A stretch of DNA of 64,000 nt from Adiantum capillus-veneris (GCA_014529385.2 CM043969.1:30276946-30340945); one strand, 5' to 3'. Positions 21,993 through 33,647 are shown, counted from the first letter of the stretch. Notes: generated by a model from the sequence alone, not told the origin. Numbers and translations are program-made.

Positions 21993-23228
21993 TTATTGGC
22001 ATTCGCCATCGAGGTTTCCTGTTTTCTTTGCAAGTAATAGCTGTAACTCTACTGCTCTCTGTTTAATTGTCATTTTTGCAAAAGGCAATTGCTTTGCCGA
22101 TACTGTTGATATAGCCATAGCTGTTTCTATGGACAGGATTGGCTTGGCTGGAATGGCCGTCGACCGTAAATTCTTTTCTTTCCATTGGTATTTTGTTGTT
22201 GCCGGTTTTTGGAAATGTTTTGCTACTTCCTTTGTTGCCACTGTTTTGTTGTTGATTGGCATCCACATAAGCCGGCTTTCCTTTCTCAAATGCAGTTGTC
22301 TGTCGTCCGTTCTTGCTTGTACTGAAGGGAGTTCCTTTTTCTTTCGTTTTGGTATCCAAATGCGAGTGACATTTGGGTTATGGCTAAGCATTTTCTTTGG
22401 GATCCATATATGTTTTATGCCCTTGGTTATTGGTTGAACCATCTGCTTTATTGGAATTCTTTTGTTGCATTGTTGTTTGTCTGCCATGGCAGTTCTAGCC
22501 TTCCGCATCCATACTTGCTTCTGTTGTATTGGTAACTTAGAACTTGGCATTGCGGCCAGTGACTTCGTATGTCTGTAATTAGAATGGTTGGCCTTTACCT
22601 GATTGTTGGTCTCGGGTATCATGTTGTTCTTTGGTGGCATTTTTGCTTTTGGCTCTTTTTCCAGTGATTGCATGGCTTGCAGCTCATTATTCTGGTATTG
22701 TTGAGCAAAGGCTATTACCTGTTGTTCATGTGCATGCTGAATTTTGACTGCCTTTGCATTCCAATCTATCTTCACATTGTACTCTTTTTGCCAAGGTTGT
22801 CCCAACATCATTGGGTGTTGTGTGCTTTCATCCTCCACCACATAGAATTTTTGTGGGTAAATATATTGATGTATCTGTACATGCAATATAGTCCATCCCA
22901 ATGTTTTCACCGGGTGTGATGTGCTACTTTGCAGCACTTGAGGAGTAGGATGAAGTTGACCTGTGGTGTTGAGCTGTTGATATAATTTGTAAGAGATCAA
23001 ATTTGCCTAAGCTCCAGAATCAAGCAATGCCGTCGATTCAACTTGAGTGCTGCCCACTTTGACTGCAATTATTGGCTCCACTGTGTCTTCATCTAACTTC
23101 GTCAGTCGAATGGCATTGATCCGCAATGGTGCTCCACTTTGTTGTTGTTGTCGCAGAAGTCTTCGTTTTGCAATGCGTTCTTTTGCTTCTGCTTGAGCTT
23201 CCTGTCGTACTCTTTGTTTTTCCTTCAT
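21993..23228 (-). pseudogene. TE-2 second aspartic protease plus W-I-P-K region
   Basis: One minus frame from 23228 to 21993, broken by a single UAG at 23007-23009. A Gln/Arg-rich lead is followed by a retropepsin: LLDSGA, the UAG, ANLIS, then HPMMLGQPW. The UAG replaces the residue right after the active-site DSGA; family members usually have Gln there, so CAG to TAG is likely. Beyond the protease is a basic Lys/Gln-rich region containing VWMRK (about 22510), IWIPKK (22400), IWIPKR (22350) and LMWMP (22265), matching the W-[IV]-P-K set of TE-3. The frame ends UAA or equivalent near 21993, with no RT after it. Confidence 0.65.
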
Positions 23229-23560
23229 TCGTTGTTTTCCTTACTAAATTTGTTGAAGCATTTCCTGTGTGAGTGGCCAATGTTGCTAGTATGTGTTCCC
23301 ATTCTAGAGGTTCCAAGGCATCTTCAGGGAAAGGTTCCGGAATATACTCCTTGTCTTCTATCGCTCTTTCTAAGACGCATTCCTCTCTTCTTAGGCTTCC
23401 ACAATGTGAAGCTCCGCACATCCATAGCTCTTTTTGTTGCCCTAACCATGCTGGAAGTTATGATCCTGTTACTGTAGCTGAATCAAACTCTTTCGCAGGT
23501 GTTTGGTTCACATCTTTGTAACTATGGTCTTTTAGGTGTATTTGGTTCACATCTTTGTAA
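23229..23560 (-). pseudogene. TE-2 inter-protease linker with tandem repeat
   Basis: Links protease 1 to protease 2 across frameshifts. It encodes a Glu/Pro-rich segment (EDALEPLEWEHIL in one frame) and begins with a short tandem repeat at 23501-23617. Confidence 0.45.
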
Positions 23561-23617
23561 CTATGGTGTTTGGTTCACATCTTTGTAACTATGGTCTTTT
23601 AGGTGTATTTTAGTTGT
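23501..23617 (-). repeat. Triplicated 28-bp unit at the end of protease 1
   Basis: GTTTGGTTCACATCTTTG and the following bases recur at 23501, about 23540 and 23568 on the plus strand, with a shared CTTTTAGGTGTA spacer after copies 1 and 3. On the minus strand it encodes repeats of KDVNQ. Duplication here explains the frame change after protease 1. Confidence 0.8.
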
Positions 23618-24552
23618 TGTCTCGCCATGTCTGAGGTATATGTGATCGTAACCCCAATCTTGGACCATCTTCAATTGTCGCATGAATGGTCGTCCCAAGA
23701 TGATCTCATAATTGTTCTTTTTGTCGAAATCGACTATTGCAAATGTATGCTCATACTCGATTCCGCACGAAGTGACAATCACTTTTTCTAAGAGTCCTAG
23801 AGGCTTCTCCATGAACCCATCTGCCAATTGCAGTTTCATTCTGGAACCTTTTAAATCTGGTTTTCTCAAATTTTTCCAGATTTCCTTGGTGGCGATAGCA
23901 ACTCCCGCTCCACTGTCAAGAATAGCCTTGGATACTACTCCTTGGAATTCTACTAGTAGCATGGTGTTTCCATCTTCTCCCTCGCAATACTCTCCAACCT
24001 TGTTTAATGGTACTGGCCTAGTGTTTAGTTGAGGCCTGTCCAACTCTCTGATCCCTTCCTATATCTTCAAGGTGGGGTCTTTCACTCCAAATTTTTCTAG
24101 GCATTTACCTACTGTGGTCCACATGTTTGGCCGTAACCTTAGGAGTTCTACTAATGTGATTGTGCATACCACCGGGGTGGACAATAACTCAATCAATCCT
24201 TGCGAATCCATCACTTTGTTAGAAGAAAGTCTTTGCGATGGGATTGCCCTCACTTCCGACTTGGCTTCATACTCTCCTAGGTAAGAGGGTAAAGTTTTCA
24301 GCGCGTCTGGTTGGCTTTGCCCCGAACTAATTGATCCTTGGTCTCCCCCTTGTGAATGCATCTCAAAGTTTATTTATGATCTCGCCTCAAATTCTTCAAT
24401 AGGAGGTAAGGTTACATTCTTTTCTATTCTTGTGCTATTCATGTCGTTACTCATCCTGTTAGCCTCATTGGCCTCACGGATTTTCTTCCACAGATCGTCT
24501 AGACCGTTACAGTCCTTACCCATTTCTGCCAATGTTTTAGACTGGAACCCGT
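23561..24552 (-). pseudogene. TE-2 protease 1 and upstream linker
   Basis: One minus frame with stops UAA at 24374 and UAG at 24059. The segment VPLNKVGEYCEGED, then ILDSGAGVAIATKE (catalytic DSGA) and IILGRPFMRQLKMVQDW, define a retropepsin. The same order and many residues occur in TE-3 (VPVNKLGQYFEGDE, LDGGAGVSMVTK, ILGHPFM), so the two elements share ancestry. TE-4 inserted at 24552/33648 and split the upstream linker. Confidence 0.7.
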
Positions 24553-26411
24553 TGGTGCACCCAAAACATGTAGAGGCGCGATATGGACTCATGCAAGGGT
24601 ATGGATGCATGCGGGCGCACATGATGGTGCTAGGGCATGTGTCTAAAGCTGTTGTGGCCAAGTGGAAGCAAAAATGTATGTCCAATACGGGGTTTTGGGC
24701 CAAGAAGGCTCCATACGGTGGCTAACAGGGCTAGCAGTCAAAAGTTATCCACAAGGCAGCCATCATGTGCCAAAGTGTGGTCCTCAGTGTGCTCTCCAGG
24801 CCGGTCCAGACGGATCGTCAAACGGAGTCCCGAGGCTCTAGATATTGCAGTTTAAAGAAAGGGTGTGTAGCAAATCCCCGACGGGTAGGGTAGTTGGGGA
24901 CAGGTGTCCCAGGCTTATGTTAGTGCATATGTGTGTAGTGATCGAGTTATGGAGCATGCCTGTCTTCTCGGATCGTGAACCGGAGCTCTGGATAGCACGT
25001 TATGGCGATTTGAAGATTTTCTGGGGGTCGGGTCTGTGAGCCCACTTGGCCACATTGGAAGATGTGCCATCTGGCGGTTTTTGAGCCTTGCCAAGGTTCT
25101 CGGTGGGAATGTTTACCATGTGGAGCTAGTCGAAATCGACTGCACGTCCATCGGATGCTCGGTCGGTCAGATACAATGAAATGAAGTTGGGAGCATTTGG
25201 GCGTGAACAATTGCGGATGTTTTTTCCTTGTTTTGGAGGCCTTAGTTCGAGGGCGCCGAGGGTTTGAAATGCAGACATGATAGGTGTAGACGGGGCTGGG
25301 AATGTGGAGTCTCCGTTGGTTTCTTCTGCTTGGCAATCGGGTCCGGGAGCAACAAAGGGAAGCTTATAGAAGGAGGCCAAAAAAATTGGATGGTTTTCAT
25401 TCTTCATGTGAAGTATTTCATGGGGTTTGAAGGCCAAGGCATTGGAGGGTGCCACGTGGCACACTGGATGAACCCACAGGCGGAGCTAAAACTGTCGGAC
25501 TCGGGCTATTTGAGCTGGGCCCTGAGGCCCTCATAGTGTCACAAAGGGAGAGAGAGGCTCCTTGGGAGCTCGTGGCCATGGCGTCCGCGCATGGCGCTGT
25601 TGTGGTGGTGCTACAGGTGGCGGCGCGGTGGTTTTGGGCGGCTCCGCCCACGCGAGGAGGGTGATGATGTGGCATCTTGCCCATGGGGGGGCCGTTTCCC
25701 GCGGACAAATTTGGTCCAAAACAATTTTGAGGACAATGTGGGCCGTTAGGGGCAACGAAGGCGCCGTTGTTGCTCCCTAGAGGGTGCTTGTGTGTAGAGT
25801 GAAGTATGAAGCCTCGCGATAAGCACCAAGCTAGTCAAAGTGAAGCTGAGCCTCCCAAGGGGAGTGCCACATGTCGGCCTACCATGAAAAATGCCAAAAA
25901 AAACTCAAAAACGGGCCTAGTAAAGGGGCAAAACGTTTTGTAACTAGGGGCTTTTTTAGCTTTTCTTGGGACTGTACATGAAAGGAGAAGAGAGAGAAGC
26001 TCAGAGAAGGATTGTAATGGAGCTTGGAAGCCATTAATGCACAACCCTTTTGGTCTATGGTGCCCTGTCGCATCCCCCTTCCCCATTTCTCTTTGCCATC
26101 TCGTCTGTTGCCAGCCGCGGTGCCGGTGAAGCGTGTGTACGCCCGGATCATTGGTGCTTTGCAAAAAGAGAGAGAGAGAGAGAGAGGGTGAGTGTATGCG
26201 CAGAGGGAGGCAGATCAGGTGCAGTATGGTGTCGGCTCCTTTTGCGGTCCTAGATAGCGTGTGTGCGCTTGGGAACTGGGCAGGTGAAGCGGATTAGGTG
26301 TAGATTGTCATTTCGAAGGTGTTTTCGAGTGGATTGGGGTGCTTTGTTGACCCTGAGCTATAGATAGGCGTTTCTGGTTGTGCCGGGTGTCGTCCCCATT
26401 CCCCCTCTCCA
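24553..26411 (+). repeat. TE-4 5' LTR
   Basis: 1859 bp, starting TGGTGCACCC and ending CCCTCTCCA; repeated almost identically at 31745-33647. It contains the palindrome GTGCCACGTGGCAC at 25449-25462 (G-box core CACGTG) and a short GA array of about 20 bp at 26167-26187. Confidence 0.85.
25449..25462. promoter_or_regulatory. G-box palindrome in the TE-4 LTR
   Basis: GTGCCACGTGGCAC is a perfect 14-bp palindrome around CACGTG, the plant G-box bound by bZIP and bHLH factors. It is conserved in the other LTR at 32641-32654. A regulatory role is inferred. Confidence 0.4.
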
Positions 26412-26492
26412 TCTTCTAGTGCACCCACGGAGGAGCACACTGATAGCTCCCAGTTAAGTGGAAAAAGAGTAGTTTTTTGGTGATCGATCGAC

Positions 26493-27500
26493 ATGGTGTC
26501 TCGAAGCTATGGTCCGATTTTTACAGGTGAAGAGAATCCAGATGAATGGCTTGCAGATTTTGAATTGTATATGGTGTCCTTGCAAATGCCTAATGAAGAC
26601 AGCACGATACAAACCTTCCCGTTGGTGATGCGCGGAAAGGCCAAGCTATGGTTCGAAGCTTTGGAGATTGAGCCGAGATAGGCATGGCCGGCTCTACGGG
26701 CAAGATTTTTGCATGATTTTCATAAAGAAGCTTCTCCAGTTGAAATGGATGCAAAGCTAAAGGCTCTAAAGCAAGATGTAGGTGAGGAATTTAGCTTGTT
26801 TTTGGACCGTTTTGAAGCATGTTGGGCAGAGTTAGTAGCGGCTATGCAGCTAGCCAATGGTGAGTACTTCAAACTAGATAAGTTTATGGCGTGTTTACAT
26901 CCAAAGGTGAGAGAGAAAGTGGACTTTGAAAGCCCAGAGAACTACAATGGGGCTGTGGCAATTGCAAGGTCAAAAAGTAGAAAAATTAAAAAAAGGTAGA
27001 GCAAGGCGTAGCAGGTTATGAAGCAATGGCACCTATTCAACCACAAAGCCCTCGAGAGTCGACTCAAGAGGAAAATCAAGGGAATATGGCTACGGTTTCT
27101 ATTCCACAACAGTGGATACGTACGGTTCAGGATCTATCAGAGCAGATGCAAGAGCTTCAATTGAGTGTAATGGACAGGGGATAGCCGAGAGGAGCAAGGG
27201 GAAGGGTAAGACTTCTACTTGGAAGATGCTATAATTGCTGCGGGACATTATGCACCCGACTGTCCCCATCAGGTGAGGGAAAGAGGTGGTATCTACCCAT
27301 TGTTTGGTAGAGGGAGAGGCCAAGCAGAGTTTAATGGCCCGAGGGAGCAGGTAGTCGAGAATCCATTGCAGCAAGCTCAAACGGATGGCGGTGAAGTCCC
27401 TAGGGTGAACATCATTGGGGTGGATAAACGGGATGTTGAAGTGTTGGCTAACAAAAGAGCTAGAGTTGAAAGGGAGGCAGAAAGAGCGGGAGACTAGAGC
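26493..27500 (+). pseudogene. gag: TE-4 gag
   Basis: Starts MVSRSYGPIFTGEENPDEW and continues with the gag capsid motif (VMRGKAKLWFEAL, LDRFEACWAELV). An in-frame UAG sits at 26679. After 26999 the frame shifts, and a zinc knuckle is seen near 27226-27262 (CYNC then GHYAPDCP) split across two frames by an indel. Confidence 0.75.
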
Positions 27501-28540
27501 TGGTAAAGGCAAAGAAAAGGTATACGAGGGGAAAGAAAAGCCTGAAACTAGCAAGAAAAGAAGGCGTCGCAGGATTAAACAAACAGATTTCCAGCTTGGA
27601 CGCGGCCATCTAGAGTATGATTTAGTGAGTGATGTCCAAAGTCAAAGAGCTAATAGTACTTTTGGACAGTTGTTGGCATTGAACCCAACATTGAGGCGAC
27701 AGTGGTCTGCTAGTGTTAGCACTAGGCTACCAAGGGGTAAAGGAAATATACATGCAGTGCAAAATATGGCACTCAGAGTAGGTAGCCTGACGGATGTTCT
27801 TCCTTTGGTGGATGCTGTCATCGAGAAAAAGATGCAGGTTCAAGCCTATATAGATGGTGGAGCACAGGTTTGCGTCATGACAGAAGCTGCAATGAAGGAA
27901 ACAGGGGTCAGGGCGGTATCCAAGTCGAATGTGCGTATGAGGATGGCTAACCATGCTAAAGCTAGGTGTTTGGGAGTGGCCCAGGATGTGAAAGTGAAAG
28001 TGATGGGCATAGAGTGCTTGATCGACTTCTTTGTGATGAAAGCTGGGGATAACGCATATCCTATCATCTTGGGTAGGCCGTGGCTGTTGGCAATAGGTGC
28101 CAAATAGGATTCGGAAAGTAACGTGTTTACCCTACCTGATAAAGAGAAATGAAGACAAGTGGTGCTGGATCTGAAGACCAAGGAAATCCATTTTCATCCA
28201 ATAGCGGCTAGAGACAAAGAGGACACCACTAGCTATGAGTACGAGACTGAAAAGTCCTATGATGAGGGCTATACAGATACAAAGGAAGAAGAAAGCGAGG
28301 ATGACATGCTCAAGATTGATGTTGACTTGTTTGGGGTCACTATGGAAGAACCTTGTGTGAAGGAGGAGGTGCAAGCACAAGTGCATGCCATAGGTACTGA
28401 AGAGGTGGTCAATATGCTAAGTGAAGACTTGACCAAGAAGGAGAAAGAAAACTATGTCGAGTTGTGTGCATCTTTTCCAAACCTATTTGCAAAGGAGTAT
28501 AAAGATTTGAGAGGAGCCAAGGGTGTTGAGCACAAATAGC
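27501..28540 (+). pseudogene. TE-4 aspartic protease and linker to RT
   Basis: The frame runs from 27415 to 28107 with AYIDGGAQVCVMTEAA (Asp-Gly-Gly-Ala active site) and YPIILGRPWLLAIGAK. After a UAG an acidic linker follows in the same frame (28159-28539), ending in the segment that precedes RT. Confidence 0.75.
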
Positions 28541-29271
28541 CCTCAAGGAAGGATGCAAACCTAAGCCCTTTGGCAGGAGATCAATCAGCTACTAGATGCA
28601 GGTATTATATACCCCGTGAAGGAATCAGAGTGGGTTTCCCCGGTGGTTATCACTCCTAAAAAGAATGGGAGATGGCGAGTGTGTGTCAACTATAAGCCAT
28701 TGAATGCTGCGACCAAGAGGAATCACTACCCATTGCCATTTCAAGATGAAATTTTGAATCAGGTGGCTGGCCACGAGAGGTATTCCATTATGAATGGGTT
28801 TTCACGTTACTTTCAAATAGGGATTGCTCTTGAAGACCAACTGAAGACGACATTCATATCTCCATGGGGATTGCTTTGCCTATCGCAAGATGCCATTTGG
28901 TTTGGTGAATGCCTATGCCACCTTCCAAGACTGGATGAATAGGGTGTTTGGTCCCTATTTGGGCAGGTTCATTAGAGTTTTCATGGATGACATTGGATGT
29001 TACATCTCAAGGGCGGATCATCTATCAAATCTACGACTATGTTTTCAGAGGCTGGATGAAGAGGGAGGCTAGTTGAACCCCAATAAGTACAAATTAGCAC
29101 AACCCCGAGCATCATTGTTGGGCCATGTGGTGTCACAAAATGGGATTGAAGCAGATCCAAAAAATGTCAAGGATCTAGTCTTGATGGAGCCTCCTCCTAG
29201 TGCACAGGCTTTGGCGTCGTTCATGCACAGAATGAAATATCTGTCAAGGTTTTTTTGGATGTTGTCGCAGT
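28541..29271 (+). pseudogene. TE-4 reverse transcriptase
   Basis: RT blocks are present: VVITPKKNGRWRVCVNYKPLN, KRNHYPLPFQDE, MPFGLVNAYATFQ and the catalytic FMDD (VFMDDIGCY, about 28980-29005), then a thumb and connection with LGHVVSQNGIEADP. The blocks occur in three frames because of indels near 28880 and 29270, plus a UAG at about 29070. It cannot make a full enzyme. Confidence 0.8.
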
Positions 29272-29778
29272 ATGTATATCCCCTTCAAAAGGGCGCAGCT
29301 AGTGCATGGTTTTAAATGGGATGAAGAGGATCAAGTAGCTTTTGACAGGGTGAAGGAAATTTTGTGTCAACTACCTACGGTGTGTCCTCCCAATCATGAA
29401 GATGATTTTTATGTTGCCATAACGGTAGGCACTGTGGCCATTGGGGCAATACTATTGCAAAAGGTGGAAAGGAGCTATAAACCTATTTATTTTGAAAGGA
29501 GGGTGATAAGTCCTAGGGAGGCAACCTACATTGAAGCCGAACAGTGGGTGATGGCCTTAGTTTTTGCTTGCAGGAAGTTCAAGGTATATCTCATCGTGCG
29601 AAAGTTTTTTGTGCTAACGGCCAATAATTTATTACCAGAAGTAGTGTTACACTTGAAACCGGGGAAACAGATCATGAAATGGGTGATAGAGCTACAAGAG
29701 TTTGAATTTGAATTCAAAGTTGACCATACAAGTCGATCTCACCTGGCAGATATTCTAGTATGTCAGCAAGGCGGTTGA
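29272..29778 (+). pseudogene. TE-4 first, vestigial RNase H
   Basis: The Ty3/gypsy RNase H fold follows RT: FKWDEEDQVAFDRVKEIL, FYVAITVGTVAIGAILLQ, PIYFERRVISPREATY, MKWVIELQEFEFEF. The Asp expected in the first strand and in LTD are both replaced (VAIT, LTAN). This is the typical dead first RNase H of Tat-like elements. Confidence 0.75.
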
Positions 29779-30520
29779 TTTGCCAATCTATCCCAGGGTG
29801 GTGCGGGATGAAACCAAGGAGGAGCCTGACTTAGCGGAAGCTTTTACCATGTGGTTTGATGGAGCATATAGAAGGGTAATACAAAAAGCAAGTGGAGGTG
29901 TGGTGATACGAGATCCACGCAACAGGATGATATTTTCAAAAGCCTACGACTTGGAGAATGTGCATACCAATAATGAGGCAGAGTATCTTACCCTCCATTT
30001 AGGTTTGAAACAGTGTGTCGAATTTGGTATATCGAGGTTGGTGGTGAAAGGTGATGCGTTGTTAGTCATCAAGCAGTTATTGGGCCAATGGCAGGTAAAG
30101 CGGGATTCATTAAAGCATTGGTTCTATGCCATCAAAAAGTTGTTGAAATTTTTTGAGGAGGTTCAGTTCAAGCATGTTAGAAGAGAGCAGAACCAAGAAG
30201 CAGATCAGCTCGCAAGCAGCAAAGTACAAGTGCAGGCTGCAGGTATATATGTGGCCCCAGTCACCTATGCTGGTCATGAAACCTTGAAAGAGATTGAAGA
30301 CTTTTTGGATACCGGTCAGTGCTCTGGAAGATTGTCGAAGCTACAAAAGCGGAGGGTAGTGCAGAAATCTCACAAATTTACACTGATAGGGGAGGATCTT
30401 ATGACCTATGGATGGGATGAAGTGCTGCGAAGGGTACTTTATAAGGAAGAAATTGGTATGGTGCTACAGCAATGTTATGAGGAAAGTGGGCATCAAGGTA
30501 AAGACGTTTTGTTTTGAGTC
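29779..30520 (+). CDS. TE-4 second RNase H (dual RNase H)
   Basis: One open frame of 245 residues from 29780. All four catalytic positions are visible: FDGAYRR (Asp), NNEAEYLTLHLGL (Glu), VVKGDALLVIKQL (Asp) and QEADQLAS (Asp). After about residue 160 it continues into the region before integrase and ends HQGKDVLF at a stop within the integrase zinc-binding module. It degrades the RNA strand during reverse transcription. An additional RNase H of this type marks the Tat lineage. Confidence 0.8.
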
Positions 30521-31711
30521 TTGAGAGCAGGTTTTTGGTGGCCGTCGATAGTACGTGATGTGCACTATTGGTGTAAAACCTGCCATGAATGTCACGCTAT
30601 GGGTGAGAGGAGGCTGATAGCCGAATCACAGGGAGCTATCATTGCCCAAGATGCTTTTGAGAAGTGGGGTTTGGATGCCATTGGTCCACTCCCGAAGTCG
30701 GCAAGCGGTAAAAAATACATTATAGTGGCGATTGACTACCTTACCAGGTGGGTCGAGGCCAAGGCTGTCAAAGAGTTAAATGCAAATGTGGTAGCTCAAT
30801 TCGTGTTTAACAGCATTTGTTGTCGTTTTGGTGTTCCATGGGTGCTGATCTCTGACAGAGGCCAAGGATTTTGAAGCAAATTGATGCGGGCTTTAATAGA
30901 AAAGCTGGGTATCCAACACCGCTTCTCTTCGCCATATCACCCGCAGTGCAATGGTCTGGTAGAGAGTGCTAATGGGCAGATTGTGAAGATGTTGACCAAG
31001 TATGTTTATAAGCAGGTGACAGAGTGGGAGGTAAACTTGGAGAGGTGTTTGTGGGCCTACCGCACATCCTACAAGGTGGCCACAAACTTCACTCCATTTG
31101 ATCTAGTTTATGGTAAAGAGGCGTTTTTGCCAGTACATGCACAGCTAGGTGCATTGAAGGGTATGTGGCGTGTCAGCGCCACTCAACAGGGCATGTTGCA
31201 GGATCGGATCACTAATTTGGAGGCTTTACAAATGGATAGGGAGGCGGCGGCAGACTTTTATGTGAAACAGAGGGATAAGCAAGTGGCGAAGTTCAACAAG
31301 AGCTTGCCAAACAAGGAGATTCAAGAGGGAGATCTGGTGATGAATTATGATAGCTACTTGGACTTTACCTTCCAAAAGAAGTTCAAGAAGAAATGGACGG
31401 GTCCGTACAAAGTGCATAAAGCCTTTCCAAATGGGACCTATCAGCTGGTGAGAGCCAATGGCAAACATTTGAGGCATAGGGTGAATGGTGTACGGCTCAA
31501 GCTGTACTTTGACAGGGGGTTAGTGCCTGATGTACACCAGATTGTAGCTACGAGTGTTGGGCAACCAACCTACACAGAAGGAGCTTATGAAGAGAGAGGA
31601 CACCTTGTACATACTCTGTACATAGCATGTACATACAGCTATGGTTTTTCGCTTCATTCCGTGCTTGTCAAGTGTTGCAGTTTTCATATTCAAGAGTGTG
31701 CTTTTAGTTGA
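30521..31711 (+). pseudogene. TE-4 integrase
   Basis: Same frame as the preceding RNase H with two in-frame stops (UGA at about 30516, UGA at about 30872). The zinc module keeps CKTCHEC. The D,D-35-E core reads GLDAIGPL, ISDRGQGF and GLVESANG. A C-terminal domain with KFKKKWTGPYKVHKAFPNGTYQL follows; no clear chromodomain is seen. The last 60 residues, ending at 31711, are Ser/Cys/His-rich and unrecognised. Confidence 0.8.
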
Positions 31712-31744
31712 GCATGAATGCTCAACAAGAGGGTTGGGCAATGA

Positions 31745-33351
31745 TGGTGCACCCAAAACATGTTGATGCCAGATATGGGCTCATGCAAGGGTATGGATGC
31801 ATATGGGCGCACATGATGATGCTAGGGCATGTGTCTAAAGTTGTTGTGGCCAAGTGGAAGCAAAAATGTATGTCCAATACGGGGTTTTGGGCCAAGAAGG
31901 CTCCATACGGTGGCTAACAGGGCTAGCAGTCAAAAGTTATCCACAAGGCGGCCATCATGTGCCAAAGTGTGGTCCTCAGTGTGCTCTCCAGGCCGGTCCA
32001 GACGGATCGTCAAACGGAGTCCCGAGGCTCTAGATATTGCAGTTTAAAGAAAGGGTGTGTAGCAGATCTCCGACGGGTAGGGTAGTTGGGGACAGGTGTC
32101 CCAGGCTTATGTTAGTGCATATGTGTGTAGTGATCGAGTTATGGAGCATGCCTGTCTTCTCGGATCGTGAACCGGAGCTCTGGATAGCAAGTTATGGCGA
32201 TTTGAAGATTTTCTGGGGGTCGGGTCTGTGAGCCCACTTGGCCACATTGGAAGATGTGCCATCTGGCGGTTTTTGAGCCTTGCCAAGGTTCTCGGTGGGA
32301 ATGTTTACCATGTGGAGCTAGTCGGAATCGACTGCACGTCCATCGGATGCTCGGTCGGTCAGATACAATGAAATGAAGTTGGGAGCATTTGGGCGTGAAC
32401 AATTGCGGATGTTTTTTCCTTGTTTTGGAGGCCTTAGTTCGAGGGCGCCGAGGGTTTGAAATGCAGACATGATAGGTGTAGACGGGGCTGGGAATGTGGA
32501 GTCTCCGTTGGTTTCTTCTGCTTGGCAATCGGGTCCGGGAGCAACAAAGGGAAGCTTATAGAAGGAGGCCAAAAAAATTGGATGGTTTTCATTCTTCATG
32601 TGAAGTATTTCATGGGGTTTGAAGGCCAAGGCATTGGAGGGTGCCACGTGGCACACTGGATGAACCCATAGGCGGAGCTAAAACTGTCGGACTCGGGCTA
32701 TTTGAGCTGGGCCCTGAGGCCCTCATAGTGTCACAAAGGGAGAGAGAGGCTCCTTGGGAGCTCGTGGCCATGGTGTCCGCGCATGGCGCTGTTGTGGTGG
32801 TGCTACAGGTGGTGGCGCGGTGGTTTTGGGCAGCTCGACCCGCGTGAGGAGGGTGATGACGTGGCATCTTGCCCATGGGGGGGCCGTTTCCCGTGGACAA
32901 ATTTGGTCCAAAACATTTTTGAGGACAATGTGGGCCCTTAGGGGCAACGATGATGCCGTCGTTGCTCCCTAGAGGGTGCTTGTGTGTAGAGTGAAGTATG
33001 AAGCCTCGGGATAAGCACCAAGCTAGTCAAAGTCAAGTTGAGCCTCTCAAGGGGAGTTCCACATGTCGGCCTACCATGAAAAATGCAAAAAAAACTCAAA
33101 AACGGGCCCAGTAAAGGGGCAAAACTTTTTGTAACTAGGGGCTTTTTTAGCTTTTCCTGGGACTGTACATGAAAGGAGAAGAGAGAGAAGCTCATAGAAG
33201 GATTGTAATGGAGCTTGGAATCCATTAATGCACAACCCTTTTGGTCTATGGTGCCGTGTCGCATCTCCCTTCCCCATTTCTCTTTGTCGTCTCGTCTGTT
33301 GCCAGCCGCGGTGCCGGTGAAGCGTGTGTACGCCCGAATTGTTGGTGCTTT

Positions 33352-33450
<99 letters not shown>

Positions 33451-33647
33451 CACGTGCAGTGAGGTGTCGGTTCCTTTTGCGGTCCTAGATAGCGTGTGTG
33501 CGCTTGGGAACTGGGCAGGTGAAGCGGATTATGTGTAGATTGTCATTTCGAAGGTGTTTTCGAGTGGTTTGGGGTGCTTTGTTGACCCTGAGCTATAGAT
33601 AGACGTTTCTGGTTGTGTCGGGTGTCGTTCCCCATTCCCCCTCTCCA
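31745..33647 (+). repeat. TE-4 3' LTR
   Basis: 1903 bp, near-identical to the 5' LTR. The main difference is the GA array: about 96 bp here (33355-33450) against about 20 bp at 26167-26187, with a small deletion after it. Confidence 0.85.
33355..33450 (+). repeat. Expanded GA microsatellite in the TE-4 3' LTR
   Basis: (GA)n over 96 bp with one interruption at about 33434. The homologous site in the 5' LTR is about 20 bp. Confidence 0.95.

Larger units (their letters stand above)
24553..33647 (+). mobile_element. TE-4: Tat-like Ty3/gypsy retrotransposon nested in TE-2
   Basis: Two long LTRs (24553-26411 and 31745-33647) bracket gag, protease, RT, a vestigial RNase H, a second RNase H and integrase in Ty3/gypsy order, on the plus strand. 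The extra RNase H with NNEAEY places it near the Tat (Ogre/Retand) lineage. The coding part has several frameshifts and stops, so it is inactive. Its insertion interrupts the TE-2 reading frame. No convincing 5-bp target duplication was found (CCCGT left, CCATC right). No primer site was recognised after the 5' LTR. Confidence 0.85.

Noticed and set aside
24947-25708. Several 90-130 codon frames within both TE-4 LTRs on both strands
   Set aside because: They occur identically in both LTRs and overlap each other on opposite strands, so they follow from LTR sequence rather than genes.
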